Assembly (NCBI GenBank): GCA_963576565.1
Contig: OY755039.1
Span: forward strand, 82,448,955-82,512,954
DNA: 64,000 nt
Source of the DNA: Aspidapion aeneum
Taxonomy: Eukaryota; Arthropoda; Insecta; Coleoptera; Brentidae
Reading direction: 5' to 3'
The stretch's first letter is position 1; each line of letters opens with the position of its first letter. Below the pieces are notes generated by a model, which saw only the letters and a list, made by a program, of their open reading frames with translations, did not search any database and had not been told where the DNA came from. Positions 22,575-33,169 of this stretch are shown piece by piece. The position numbers and the translations under genes are program-made.

Positions 22575-23147
22575 CTCATGGCTTCCTTGATGTTTTAAAA
22601 AGTACCAATTTAAGTTTTTATACTTTTAAACGCATATATCTCCAAAACTATTAAATGAAATAATCCCAACATATATATTTTTGAAATCATGAAGAAAGGA
22701 TCTATAAAAATCTGAAATAATATATAGGGTGTTTCCTTTAAAAAAACCATCGACCTGTCAAATTTTGACATTTACAAATTTTTTTATGAAATTCTGACAC
22801 AAGGATTGTTAAAATTCGTAAAAAATTATGAAACTTTTGTATTTATTATATTTTGATATCTATTCAAATAAACGTTTTAGATATGGTGTAAAAATATACG
22901 GGAAAACCCTGTACTTGCAATCACAAAATGCCAAGCTATTTTTACAATAAACAGGCCACAGCATTACATGTTCAGCAAAAACCAATTTAAGCTCAACCGA
23001 CCGGCACCAACCATATTGCAGAGAGTTGATCCAGTCATGGGGATAAAATATCTGATATTAAAAGGTTTTTATCTTCCGCACTTTAGCTAAAATTGCGTAA
23101 ATTGCGTTTTAGCCCCGTATCCCATTACCCTCCCAAAGATGTTACTA
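22575..23147. repeat. Intergenic DNA; inverted copy of the 13.03-13.24 kb repeat
   Basis: The part 22930-23130 is the reverse complement of 13030-13240 ('ccgaccggcaccaaccatat', 'ggggataaaatatctgatat'). A MITE-like terminus 'atatagggtgtttcc' lies at 22726. No gene. Confidence 0.5.
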
Positions 23148-24453
23148 CCCACTAAACACAAAAACATTTGAATAATGTCAAAATAATGTATAATTTAAAA
23201 ACATAACGTTAGGTTGGATGTTAGTTCTAACGTCATATTCATAGTGAAAAAGAAGCTTAATAACCCGTTTTCTGACGTTAGAAAAATAATCTTTCGTTTT
23301 TATAACGTTTCTTTAAAGTGTTTTTCAAGCGTAAAAAAAATATTGATTTTTAACAGTGGAAAAGAAATGTTTTTCTAACATTGAAAAATAAATGTTTTTT
23401 AACAATGAAAAAATATATTTTTTCCAAATATCTCTAAGGATAAGGTAACATAAATAACGTAAATAAAATTCTTCTATTTTGGAAACGCAGGGCAGCAACA
23501 GTCTGTTGAGGGTTTCGTGAACTCCACACTCAGTAAAGGAAATTCGGATCCGTAGCTTTTGAAAATAAAATTTAAAATTCTATGTAAACAATAACTTTGT
23601 TGTAACTGCCCCGCTACGAGGCCAAACAATTCATGCTCAAGTGAATACAAGGCAAACAATTTCAAGGCGCCTATTCAGCATGCATGCAAACGAAGCATTC
23701 GTTTGGTCGCACTACGAGGCTTGCGAATTTTGCCTCAAATGAATACTATACTGATTACCTATAACGTTAGGTATGCGATATTTCATAGAAACCCATTTTT
23801 TTTCTTTTGTTTACTTTCTTACCTTAGGTGGTGGTGCTTCATTTAGATCACTGCATACACATTTGTTGCTCTCTAACTATACCATCTTTCCCACACAACT
23901 GGATAAATATTCCTATCCAAATATGTATTCACTATCATTATTAATAATTGTGCTTTTAATTTGCCATGTTTGTTTCTACAAAAAGTAAATATTGTAACCA
24001 AAATTGCACAAAGCGTATCTGCTATCGACTCGTATGAACTCGCAGCGAAATGCAACTAAACATGGCGATGGGCTGTTCTGGTAGTGGACCTATGCGGCAG
24101 CATCCTCTATAGTATCATTTTTTTTAATGTTTAACAAACAAAACATTTATTAGCTTCATATAATATCTTAAATTCAACGTTGGAAATGAGATCTAGGAAA
24201 AACATAAAAATAACCATATATTGATGGTATTATTTTTAATGTTAGTGAAATTATGGTTTTTTTAATGCTGGTTTCTTAACGTTATTAAGAAATATATTTT
24301 TGGTATTGCTTTTACATGAAATTTTCGTTAGGATTTTCTACATGTTTTTATAATGTCTAAAGTTGACTTAATTTTAACACAAATTTGTGTTAGAAAAAAA
24401 TATTTTTCTTTTCAACATTTATTTAACGTTTATACCATTTTGTGCTTAGTGGG
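23148..24453. mobile_element. CCCACTAAGC element, copy 2 (inverted)
   Basis: It starts CCCACTAAACACAAAAAC and ends TTTTGTGCTTAGTGGG. It is the inverted counterpart of 13769-15169 without the ~130-bp insertion. A conserved segment at 23873-24055 keeps a 60-codon minus-strand frame (with HGKLKAQLLIMIVNTYLDRN) that copy 1 also partly retains. Confidence 0.75.
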
Positions 24454-24989
24454 TAGTGGTTTAAACTGCGTGTTCCCCATTACACACTGTTCCTGATTAC
24501 CCGTCGCTCCCCTACATGCATATATCAATCAGATGCATCCGAGAGAGGCTTCTCATTTTTCTCGAATTTGAGGAATAGCGTTACAAAGTATTTTTTTCGT
24601 AGTCGCTTTGTTCCCATTAACATTAGCCATAAGCCCTCACAAAATGGTTTTTCGATATTTCTTTTATGTTGTAATGAGCTTAAAAGTCGGCATAGGTAGC
24701 GTATTTTTTGGAATATTTGTGGTTTTATTCTATATTACAGCCTATTGGAAAATTCGCCATTATCCATTCAGCATGATAAAGTGAAAGATTGGGGACTTTA
24801 TTTTCAACATGAAATAAATGAAGAAGAAAATTAGTTTAAATTATGATAATATAATAAGTAGTTCTAAGATTTTTCCATTTTAAACAAAAATATTAGTTAG
24901 TTTACTTCGATATGCTGGCTTTTTTTTAAAGCGTTTTAGACCACTTGTTTTTGGAACAAGCGTACTTTTGGATTGTCACACACTAAATG
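24454..24989. other. Intergenic, nothing recognised
   Basis: AT-rich DNA without coding signal or repeat partner in the window. Confidence 0.35.
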
Positions 24990-25803
24990 AATACTCTGCC
25001 AATATATGGGCCCCTAAGCTCACACTAGGTACTATAGTTATAGTGTACGTCTGAACTAATATAACTAAAAACTGAAATATATTTTATTTAACTCCAGACT
25101 AAATTACCTTTTGTTTGATACCACACAAGCCATGTTTTGACTTAAACTCAAATTTTTGAAATCTACCACCACCCTTAAAAAACACAAAAAACTAAAATGT
25201 ATTTTGTTAAACTCCGGACTCAATTACCTTTCGTTTGATATCACACACGCCATATTTTCACTTAAACTCTAATTTTTAAAATATACCCCACCCTTTTTTT
25301 TTAAATAAATTAAAATGTATTTTGTTTAACTGCAGACTCAATTACCTTTCGTTTGATATCACACACGCCATATTTTCACATAAACTCTAATTTTTGAAAT
25401 CTACCCCCACCCTTTTATTTGGTTTCTGTTCTGTGGATTTTGTTCATTTTTAAATGGGATCATCTCGACCCAAGACCCAGCCTAGGTACCAAATTTCATT
25501 AAAATCGGCCAAGCGGTTTTTGAGTTATGCGCGTTGGTCGTTACAGACATACAGACAGACAGACAGACGGTGCAACAAAAAAGTTTCAAAATCATCTGAA
25601 ACGCAAAGATATATAATATATATATTTTTGAAATCGGAGCAACTTTTTTTTTCTCGAAAAAATTAGGATCACCATAGCTCACACTACTATAGTATAGTAT
25701 ATGTGTGAGCTAAAATTTTGAAATCGGAACAACTTTTTTTTTCTCGAAAAAATTAGGATCACCATAGATCACACTACTATAGTATAGTATATGTGTGAGC
25801 TAA
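24990..25803 (-). mobile_element. (GTCT)n hairpin-end repeat family, copy B, duplicated 5' hairpin
   Basis: Full-length copy on the minus strand: tail 'aatactctgccaatatatgg', 3' hairpin, three internal units, a short (CAGA)n core at 25544-25570, and the 5' hairpin AGCTCACACTACTATAG...GTGTGAGCT. The 5' end is duplicated in direct orientation: about 86 bp containing 'aaattaggatcaccatag' and the hairpin occurs twice (25628-25713 and 25714-25800). It is very similar to copy D. Confidence 0.85.
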
Positions 25804-27129
25804 TATATTTATTAAAAGCTTAATCTAAGTTTTTTAAATTTAATTTTGAAAAACACGAAACATTTTAGGTCTGAAACCATTTAAATTCGCCAGTTATAAT
25901 TAGTAGAAAGCAACAAAAAAGAAATTTGAAACATGAAAATGTTTCGGCGGTAACTCGTCACTAGAGATTTGTCCATTAAAATTACCTTTTACAAAAATTT
26001 TAAGTTTTTAGTTTTGTAAACAGGGGAGCTTGTGTTATGTTTTAACCATAGAAAATTTAATAAAAAGTCAAATAACTTGTCACAAGAAATCTGTCCCAGT
26101 TGGTAACAGCAAATTTTTCTGCAAAGAAAATTCATTCCAAAGAAATAATGGGTTATAAAAGACCGCAACGAACAATGTCAGAGAGTTTTTGAATAATTGA
26201 TTATATATCGTTTTGTGTTTGAAAAATAAAAATTCAGAGATTTGAGGCAAGTGATGTTGCTTTCTCGGTAACGTGGATTATCTTACCTAAAACTTGTTTA
26301 AAGTAATAAACAAATCTGAAAAAAGGTTGTGTCATATATTTGGTTTGGCCGAAATATGCTAAAATTGTCCCAGCAGTAACTCCATTTGTCCTGTTCGGTA
26401 ACGCTTTTTTTCGTTGATGCGGAAATTGTCTCTGTGTTACAGTTGGAAAATAGTTGTATTGATAATCTGCCTTGATCTTTTTGACCATTATTTATTTTTC
26501 TAATTTTGTTTTGTAATAACAAGCTTGTTTTTAATATTTGTAACAATCAAGTCCAGTGTTATTTTAAATCAATTTTTTTTAATTTTAATTTAGATACAAC
26601 TTAAGGAAGATAATAAAATATTTTTAAGACAATGAGTAGATATATTAATCATTTTCAAGGAAAAAATACTAAAAAGGCCCAAAAATCTCTAAAAGTTAGC
26701 TTTGAAGAAATATTTTGCTATTTATTATAATAAAATTACTGCGCTGTGTGTTTGTTTACCCAATTTCTTACTAGGCATATTTTAACACATTTGATAGATT
26801 TTGGCTCAGTAGTCTAGCAAAAAATACCGAGTTACCGTAGGGACAAAAAAACTACAATTCCAACAAAAACCACTTATAAAAAACGCAGCTCACATAGTAT
26901 TTAGCTTTTGGTGACAGATAATAGAGTAAAGTCTGACACGTTCAGTTTACAATAATTTTTGCTGATACAAAAGCAAGCATTTTGGTTTTGTTCCAGAAAA
27001 AAAATAACTGCCTTAAACTTGCCAATAACAACTTGAATCATTAAATTTAAAAAGTCTTTTAGCGCACTGAGAAGGGTCAAAACAAATTACGGGTCAAACA
27101 CGTGCAGAGATTCTCGTTTTTAAGTAAAA
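25804..27129. other. Intergenic, nothing recognised
   Basis: AT-rich. Overlapping minus-strand frames at 26234-26546 have no domain and no codon-pattern support. Confidence 0.35.
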
Positions 27130-27660
27130 AAGGTTATATATTAGACAGTTTTTGGTCTTGCCAGAAACGGCCGACGATTAACGCTATTAGACACCGTTGA
27201 CATTTGAACGTCACATGTAGTTAACGGCTTCCGCGGAACGCCGCAAACTGACGAGCGGTTATAGTTCGCGCCACGAAAGTTCAAGTCACCCACGTCACGG
27301 CTGAGGGGGTTCGGTTCGCCACTAGCTTGTGATTGGCTGTTTTGGAGATCCATAGGCGTAGTGTTTTATGGGTTCAATTATTTTTATTTTACCGCTATAA
27401 ATTATTATGTGTAATTTATTCCACATGGCACTGTCCCGCAAGTAGGCGTATACCAAGAAAAAATTGATGACGTGCGTGGCGTCAACTATCGCAGCGTCTA
27501 CTCTAACATATGAATTTTGACCTACTAGGAACGTGCGCAATTGTGTTTTTCTCGAGCTTCTATTACATTCCGCATCATTTTCGATTGGCTGGCGCTAGCT
27601 GCACAGTTCGCTTACCGCAGTGTTGATACATACTTTAAGTTTGTTAATGTAGGTACTTTT
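27130..27660. promoter_or_regulatory. GC/CpG-richer unique island, possible promoter or first exon
   Basis: This ~500-bp block is richer in G+C and CpG than its flanks (for example 'cggcttccgcggaacgccgc', 'cgtgcgtggcgtc'). It has two inverted CCAAT boxes, 'gattggct', at about 27332 and 27582. I see no repeat copy of it in the window. That is what a host promoter or non-coding first exon could look like, but no TATA box, initiator or following coding exon was recognised. Confidence 0.3.
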
Positions 27661-27842
27661 ATACAAGGTACCTAAACCTAACTATGTATTAACCATACCT
27701 AAATTTTTAAATTAGATACGGTAGATAAGTTTAGTAGTAAACTATTTGATTTTGAAAATTTAAAATCATAGATTAGAGACGGAACCCGTTTATTTTACAT
27801 AGGGGAAGATGGGGGAATAAGAAACAAGGGTAATAGGAAATA
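27661..27842. other. Short AT-rich spacer
   Basis: Nothing recognised between the GC-richer island and the next (GTCT)n repeat copy. Confidence 0.3.
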
Positions 27843-27977
27843 TTAGCTCACACTACTACTATAAGTAGTGTGAGCTATGGTGATCCTAATTTTTTCGAGA
27901 AAAAAAAAGTTGCTCCGATTTCAAAATTTTTTATATATCTTTGCGTTTCAGATGATTTTGAAACTTTTTTGTTTTGC

Positions 27978-28020
<43 letters not shown>

Positions 28021-28573
28021 ATGTCTGTCTGTCTGTCTGTATGTCTGTCTGTAACGACCAACCCGCATAACTCAAAAACCGCTTGTCCGATTTTAATGAA
28101 ATTTGGTGCCTAAGTTGGGTCTTGGGCCGTGATGGTCCCATTTAAAAATGAACAAAATCCACCGAACGCAAGCCACATAAAAGGGATTCCAAAAATTAGA
28201 GTTTATGTGAAAATATGGCGTGTGTGATATCAAACGAAAGGTAATTAAGTCTGGAGTTAAAAAAAAATGAATTTTAGTTTATTTTTAAAAAAAGGGTGGG
28301 GGTAGATGTCAAAAATTAGAGTTTAAGTGAAAATATGGCATGTGTGATATCAAACGAAAGGTAATTGAGTCTGGAGTTAAACAAAATACATTTTAGTTTT
28401 TTTCAAAAGGGTGGGGGGTAGATTAAAAAAATTTGAGTTTAAGTCAAAACATGGCTTGTGTGGTATCAAACGAAAGGTAATTGAGTCTGGAGTTGAATAA
28501 AATATATTTCAGTTTTTGATTATATTAGCTCACACTAGTGTGAGCTTGGGTGCCCATAGATTGGCAGAGTATT
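27843..28573 (+). mobile_element. (GTCT)n hairpin-end repeat family, copy C
   Basis: A complete plus-strand copy: TTAGCTCACACTACTACTAT hairpin, 'gtgatcctaattttttcgag', (GTCT)n at 27977-28052, the three internal ~125-bp units, a shortened 3' hairpin (AGCTCACACTAGTGTGAGCT, a perfect 20-bp palindrome) and the tail 'attggcagagtatt'. The open frames across the microsatellite are artefacts. Confidence 0.85.
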
Positions 28574-28749
28574 TTTTTTTTCTACTCTTGCATTTTGAGT
28601 TATCTGAAAAAACACAAGCTTTTTCTACTGCAATAATAAAAACCTTTTAGCACTTTAGTGCTGTTTTTGAAACATATTTTTGACAAGCAAACTTTTCAGA
28701 TAATAATTTTTTTTTGTCTGAATGAAACACTTTATTTGCAGTTTTAATA
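28574..28749. other. Short AT-rich spacer
   Basis: Nothing recognised. Confidence 0.3.
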
Positions 28750-29823
28750 CTTATAGTAGAGTTTAAAAGCGCGTAAAAGGCTTCTAGAACCGATTTTCGT
28801 GTGCACTTCATTGCTAAAATGTAAGACACAATTTAAATCATTTCTTACACCCTAAGAATGCAAAATCGACTGGTCGTCCAAAAATCGTCGTGTGCAGGGG
28901 TGGTGGGGGTAGTTTTTCCAAAAATTTGGAAAAATTATTTTTTTCCATTTTTTGAATCTATAAAGTGTGCTCATGACTCCACCAAAAGCATATAGTAATA
29001 TTACTATCAGAAACATTTATTTTTCAATGTTGAAAATATCGTTCACAATGCTTTTATATGGAGTCCCTATTAAACAAGTGCTCGCCCTGAAAACGCGTAT
29101 TTATAATAATGTATAACTTGTTATAACTCGAGAACCATTCGCTTAATCAAAAAAACACCTTTCGTAAACTTTGTGTATCAAAGATCAGGGAACACAATGA
29201 TTTTTGAAAATTGTCAATCGGACGCATAGTTTTTTTTTTAAGTAGCAAAGAGTGAACCATGACGCGACGAACGCGGCAGACACTGACATGCGACGAAGGG
29301 TCAGATATTTTACAAATGCACGACGGGCCAGGCGAAACGCGACTCTACGTCTTGAGACAAGTCGAGACACACATAAATTCGTTTTTTGTTTAACTCTCGG
29401 GGTTACAGATGTTTAAGTTACTTACTTGGTTTTTTGCTTGTGAATTGCGTTATGTATAAATGTTGTGCTTGTGTGATTTGGCCGTGAAGGGCCAAATATC
29501 AAAGGCTAGGCGTGAAGAAAAGGGAAATTTAGTTCTATATTAGAATGTGACTCTCGGCCCTACGGGCCTCCAATTTATTTCTATATTAGTATGTAACTCT
29601 CGCCTTCCCCCCACCCCCCCCCCCCCCCCGAAGTGGACTATTTGTTTTAAATCAAGCTTTTAGGGTACCTCCCCCCTCCACTTTTTTCAAAGTTGTGAAA
29701 AACAAAAAATTTTTCTATAAGAATCATAGCAATGTTGGTTTTATTGAGAAAACCAAAAACCAAATCGGAATCGGTTTAGTTGTTTTTGAGATATCAGCGT
29801 TTGTATGTAAATAAATATTAATT

Positions 29824-30860
29824 TGTGGCTTTAGATGTCACCCACTTAGTGCATTGATGCGCAATAGGTCCCTGCGTTTTTAAAAAACAGCATTATTTTA
29901 AATTTCAATTATTTGCCTATATCTCGAGACATCAAAATGAAAAATTTATAATAACTTTATCGATATGGCCTACGAATATCTATAAACATCAGAGAAAAAA
30001 TTTTGATTAGTTTGGTACTTTTTGAGTTTTTGCCAAAGAACCATCAAAATTTGCCAAAAAGTGGTGCTACTTTAAAGTGTCATATTTTAAGACGCCGACA
30101 ATAAATTTTCATTATCTCGACGGCGACAGATGCGTCCGTTAAAATTGTGTCTTCCAGGTGTAAACTAATTACGCTATGTCAAATTATCTGTTTTGACATA
30201 TTATGCCTATAGCGGGGAATGGGGGGCTCAAATCAAAAGTCTCGATTCTAATATAGTATTTAACGGGAGGCGCGTAGTTTCCCTTTCAAATATGGATTAA
30301 ATATAAAAAACCTTAAATTGGTTATATTTTGACAATTTATATCTCAGAAACGATTTTGCTGCATCACTTCCGGCGACTTGACAGCCCTTGATTGAACCTA
30401 TTTCTACGATAACAAAATAAATTTATGTGGCTTTAGATGTCACCCACTTAGTGTATTGACGCGCAATAGGTCCCTGTGTTTTTCAGTGAAAATGAAAAAT
30501 TTATAATAATTTTAACGATAGGGCCTACCAAGATCTATAAACATCAGAGAAAAATTTTTAGATTAGTTTGGTACTTTTTGAGTTTTTGTCAAAAAACCAT
30601 CAAAATTTGCCAAAAAGTGGTGCTTCTTTGAAGAGTCATATTTTAATTATCTCGACGGCGACAGATACGCTATTGTGTAGGCTTGCAAAAAAAAAACATA
30701 GTTTATTACCGTTAAAATTGTGTCTTCCAGGTGTAAACTAATTACACCATGTCAAATTTTCAGTTTTCACATATTATGCCTATAGCTGGGAGTGGGGCGC
30801 TCAAATCAAAAGTCTCGATTCCAATATAGAATTTAACGGGAGGCGCGTAGTTTCCATTTC
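29824..30860. repeat. Direct duplication inside the foldback centre
   Basis: A block starting 'gtggctttagatgtcaccca' and ending near 'aacgggaggcgcgtagtttc' occurs at 29824-30290 and again at 30424-30860. The copies differ by small indels (for example an extra A-run near 30690). Confidence 0.8.
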
Positions 30861-30869
30861 AAATATGGA

Positions 30870-31370
30870 TTCCCGGAGGCCCGTAGGGCCAGGTCACATA
30901 CTAATATAGTGAATATGGACTCCCGTAGGCCTGTCGGGCCGAGAGTCAAATACTAATATAGAAATAAATTGGAGTCCCGTAGGGCCGAGAGTCACATATT
31001 AATATAGAAATAAATTGGAGGACCCCGAGAGTCACATTCCAATATCAAATTTAACGGGAGGCGCGTAGTTTCAATTTCAAATATGGATTCCCGGTGGCCC
31101 GTAAGGCCGAGAGTCACATACTAATATAGACATAAATTGGAGGCCCGTAGGGCCGAGAGGCACATTATAATATAGAATTAAACTGGACGCGGGTAGTTTC
31201 CCTTTTAAATATGGATTCCCGGAGGCCCGTAGGGCCGAGAGTCACATACTAATATAGTGAATATGGACGACTGGAGGACCGTATGGCCAAGAGTTACATA
31301 CTAATATAGTGAATATAGACTCCCGGAGGCCCGTAGGGCCGAGAGTCACATTCTTATATAGAACTAAATT
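30870..31370. repeat. Tandem array around 'cccgtagggccgagagtcac'
   Basis: About nine short units contain 'ggaggcccgtagggccgaga' followed by 'gtcacatactaatatag'. Spacing is variable, roughly 45-65 bp. A single inverted unit lies at 29545-29600, continuing the foldback symmetry. Confidence 0.75.
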
Positions 31371-32095
31371 TCCCTTTTTTTCACGCCTAGCCTTTCATAT
31401 TTGGCCCTTCACGGCCAAATCACACAAGAACAACATGTATACATAACGCAATTTACAAGCAAAAAACCAAGTAAGTAACTTAAACATCTGTAACCGCGAG
31501 AGTTAAACGAAAAACGAACTTATGTGTGTCTCGACTTGTCTCAAGACCCTTCGTCGCATGTCAGTGTCTGCCGCGTTCCTCGCGTCATGGCATCACTCTT
31601 TGCTACTTTAAAAAAAAACTATGCGTCCGATTGACATTTTTCAAAAATCATTGTAATCCCTGATCTTTGATACACAAAGTTTACACAAGGTGTTTTTTTG
31701 ATTAAGCAAAGGGTTCTCGAGTTATAACAAGTTATAAATTATTATAAATACGCGTTTTCAGGGTGAGCAATTGTTCAATAGGGAACTCCATATAAAAGCA
31801 TTGAGAACGATATTTTCAACATTGAAAAATAAATGTTTCTGATAGTAATATTACTATATGCTTTTGGTGGAGTCATGAGCACATTTTATAGATTCAAAAA
31901 ATGCAAAAAAAAAATTTCCAAATTTTTGGAAAAACTACCCCCACCACCCCCTGCACACGACGATTTTTGGACGACCAGTCGATTTTGCATTCTTAGGGTG
32001 TAAGAAATGATTTAAATTGTGTCTTACATTTTAGCAATGAAGTGCACACGGGGTGACACGATAGAAGCGGCTTTTAACTCTACTATTACATTTTG

Positions 32096-33029
32096 TGGTC
32101 AAATGATCGAGTGACAGCTTATACTGATATTTTTGCTAATACTGCGAATCCGTAATTAAGTGTACAGCATAAAAGACGAATAAAATTATACTAGTTTCTG
32201 CTTTTAGCAACTTGACTTCGTGAGCCGCCGCCAGGAGATCGAACGGCGCGAAGCGCGGCTTTAATAAAAGAGCAAGGTTATTTTCTCAGAAAAAAATATT
32301 AAAAAATTGAATTTTTCTGGATTTAATGTTTCCTGATTAAAGTTAAAATAACGAAAAAAAATAATAATGAATATTTCTTCGTCTTTTAAAAGTGGAAATC
32401 TTACTGTGCTTGCTCCTGTTTAGTAATAAAAAACTATTAATGAATTTTGAGTCACAGCGGCAATCGCTCCTGAATATGCGCGTCTTTTGTTCCTCACTGA
32501 CTTCTTGCTTTCCATAATTTCATCCTTTTGTATACGCTTTTCATAAAGGCTAAACGTTCGAAGTCGAGCCCTGTATACATACCTATCTTACTTTTAAATG
32601 GTATATATGAAGGGTTCGGTTAAATTGAAAAGGCTAAAGACGGGGTCGGGACGTGATTAAAAACCAAAACTGAAGAAAAAGAGATTACCGAGAATACCGA
32701 GGAATACCTGAGAAAGGAAAACGTTGGGTCCCATCGACGAGCGGATGGACGGACAGACCGACAAACTACTTGTTGAATAATAAGTTATTGAAAACTACCT
32801 GTCGGCTTATAGACTTCAATTCCCCGTGGTTCTTTTTTTTAATCCGGCAAAATTGAACGAAGTAACGTTCATCGCATCGACTTAAAACTGATTGAATTTT
32901 TCTAAACTTACAATGTATGTATTAGTAAGTTATATTACTTTGCGTAATAAATGCATATTGTACGAGTAAGTGGGCTTTGTTTTGCATTTAAGTTTTCAAT
33001 TTTTTTCTGAAATTTATATTGTATGGAAA
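32096..33029. other. Intergenic, nothing recognised
   Basis: There is a short GC-rich stretch 'agatcgaacggcgcgaagcg' at about 32238. No coding exon, RNA gene or repeat partner was recognised. Confidence 0.35.
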
Positions 33030-33150
33030 AGGAGATAAAAAAACTTACCTAAACAATTTTATTTTAGCATTTTACAAAAAAGCAGCTACTTGGTGTAGTT
33101 TTTAGCTTATTTGTTTATAGATAAAGTCTATTCGCCCTTCTTTTACATGC
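33030..33150 (-). repeat. Dispersed repeat shared with 52210-52330
   Basis: The reverse complement contains 'actttatctataaacaaata', 'ctaaaaactacac' and 'gctaaaataaaattgttt', which match 52221-52330 in forward orientation. The unit family is unnamed. Confidence 0.65.
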
Positions 33151-33169
33151 GCGTAAATTGGGATTATTT

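Larger units (their letters stand above)
28750..32095. mobile_element. 3.3-kb foldback element with ~0.75-0.8-kb arms
   Basis: The left arm (about 28750-29560) and right arm (about 31350-32095) are inverted copies with high identity; landmarks are 'gtgcacttcattgctaaaat', 'gactggtcgtccaaaaatcg', 'aagcatatagtaatattact' and 'ttggccgtgaagggccaaat'. The 1.8-kb centre holds a direct duplication (29824-30290 and 30424-30860) and a short tandem array (30870-31370). No transposase gene is present; the minus-strand frame at 29185-29370 lies in the arm and is not gene-like. Confidence 0.8.

Noticed and set aside
13030..24453. One giant 11-kb palindrome
   Set aside because: The order of the two shared blocks is not mirrored (both right-hand copies are inverted but in the same order), so these are independent element copies.
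21917..28052. CRISPR-like array from regularly spaced repeats
   Set aside because: The regular spacing comes from (GTCT)n microsatellites and ~125-bp internal units of a eukaryotic interspersed repeat; there are no unique spacers or cas genes.
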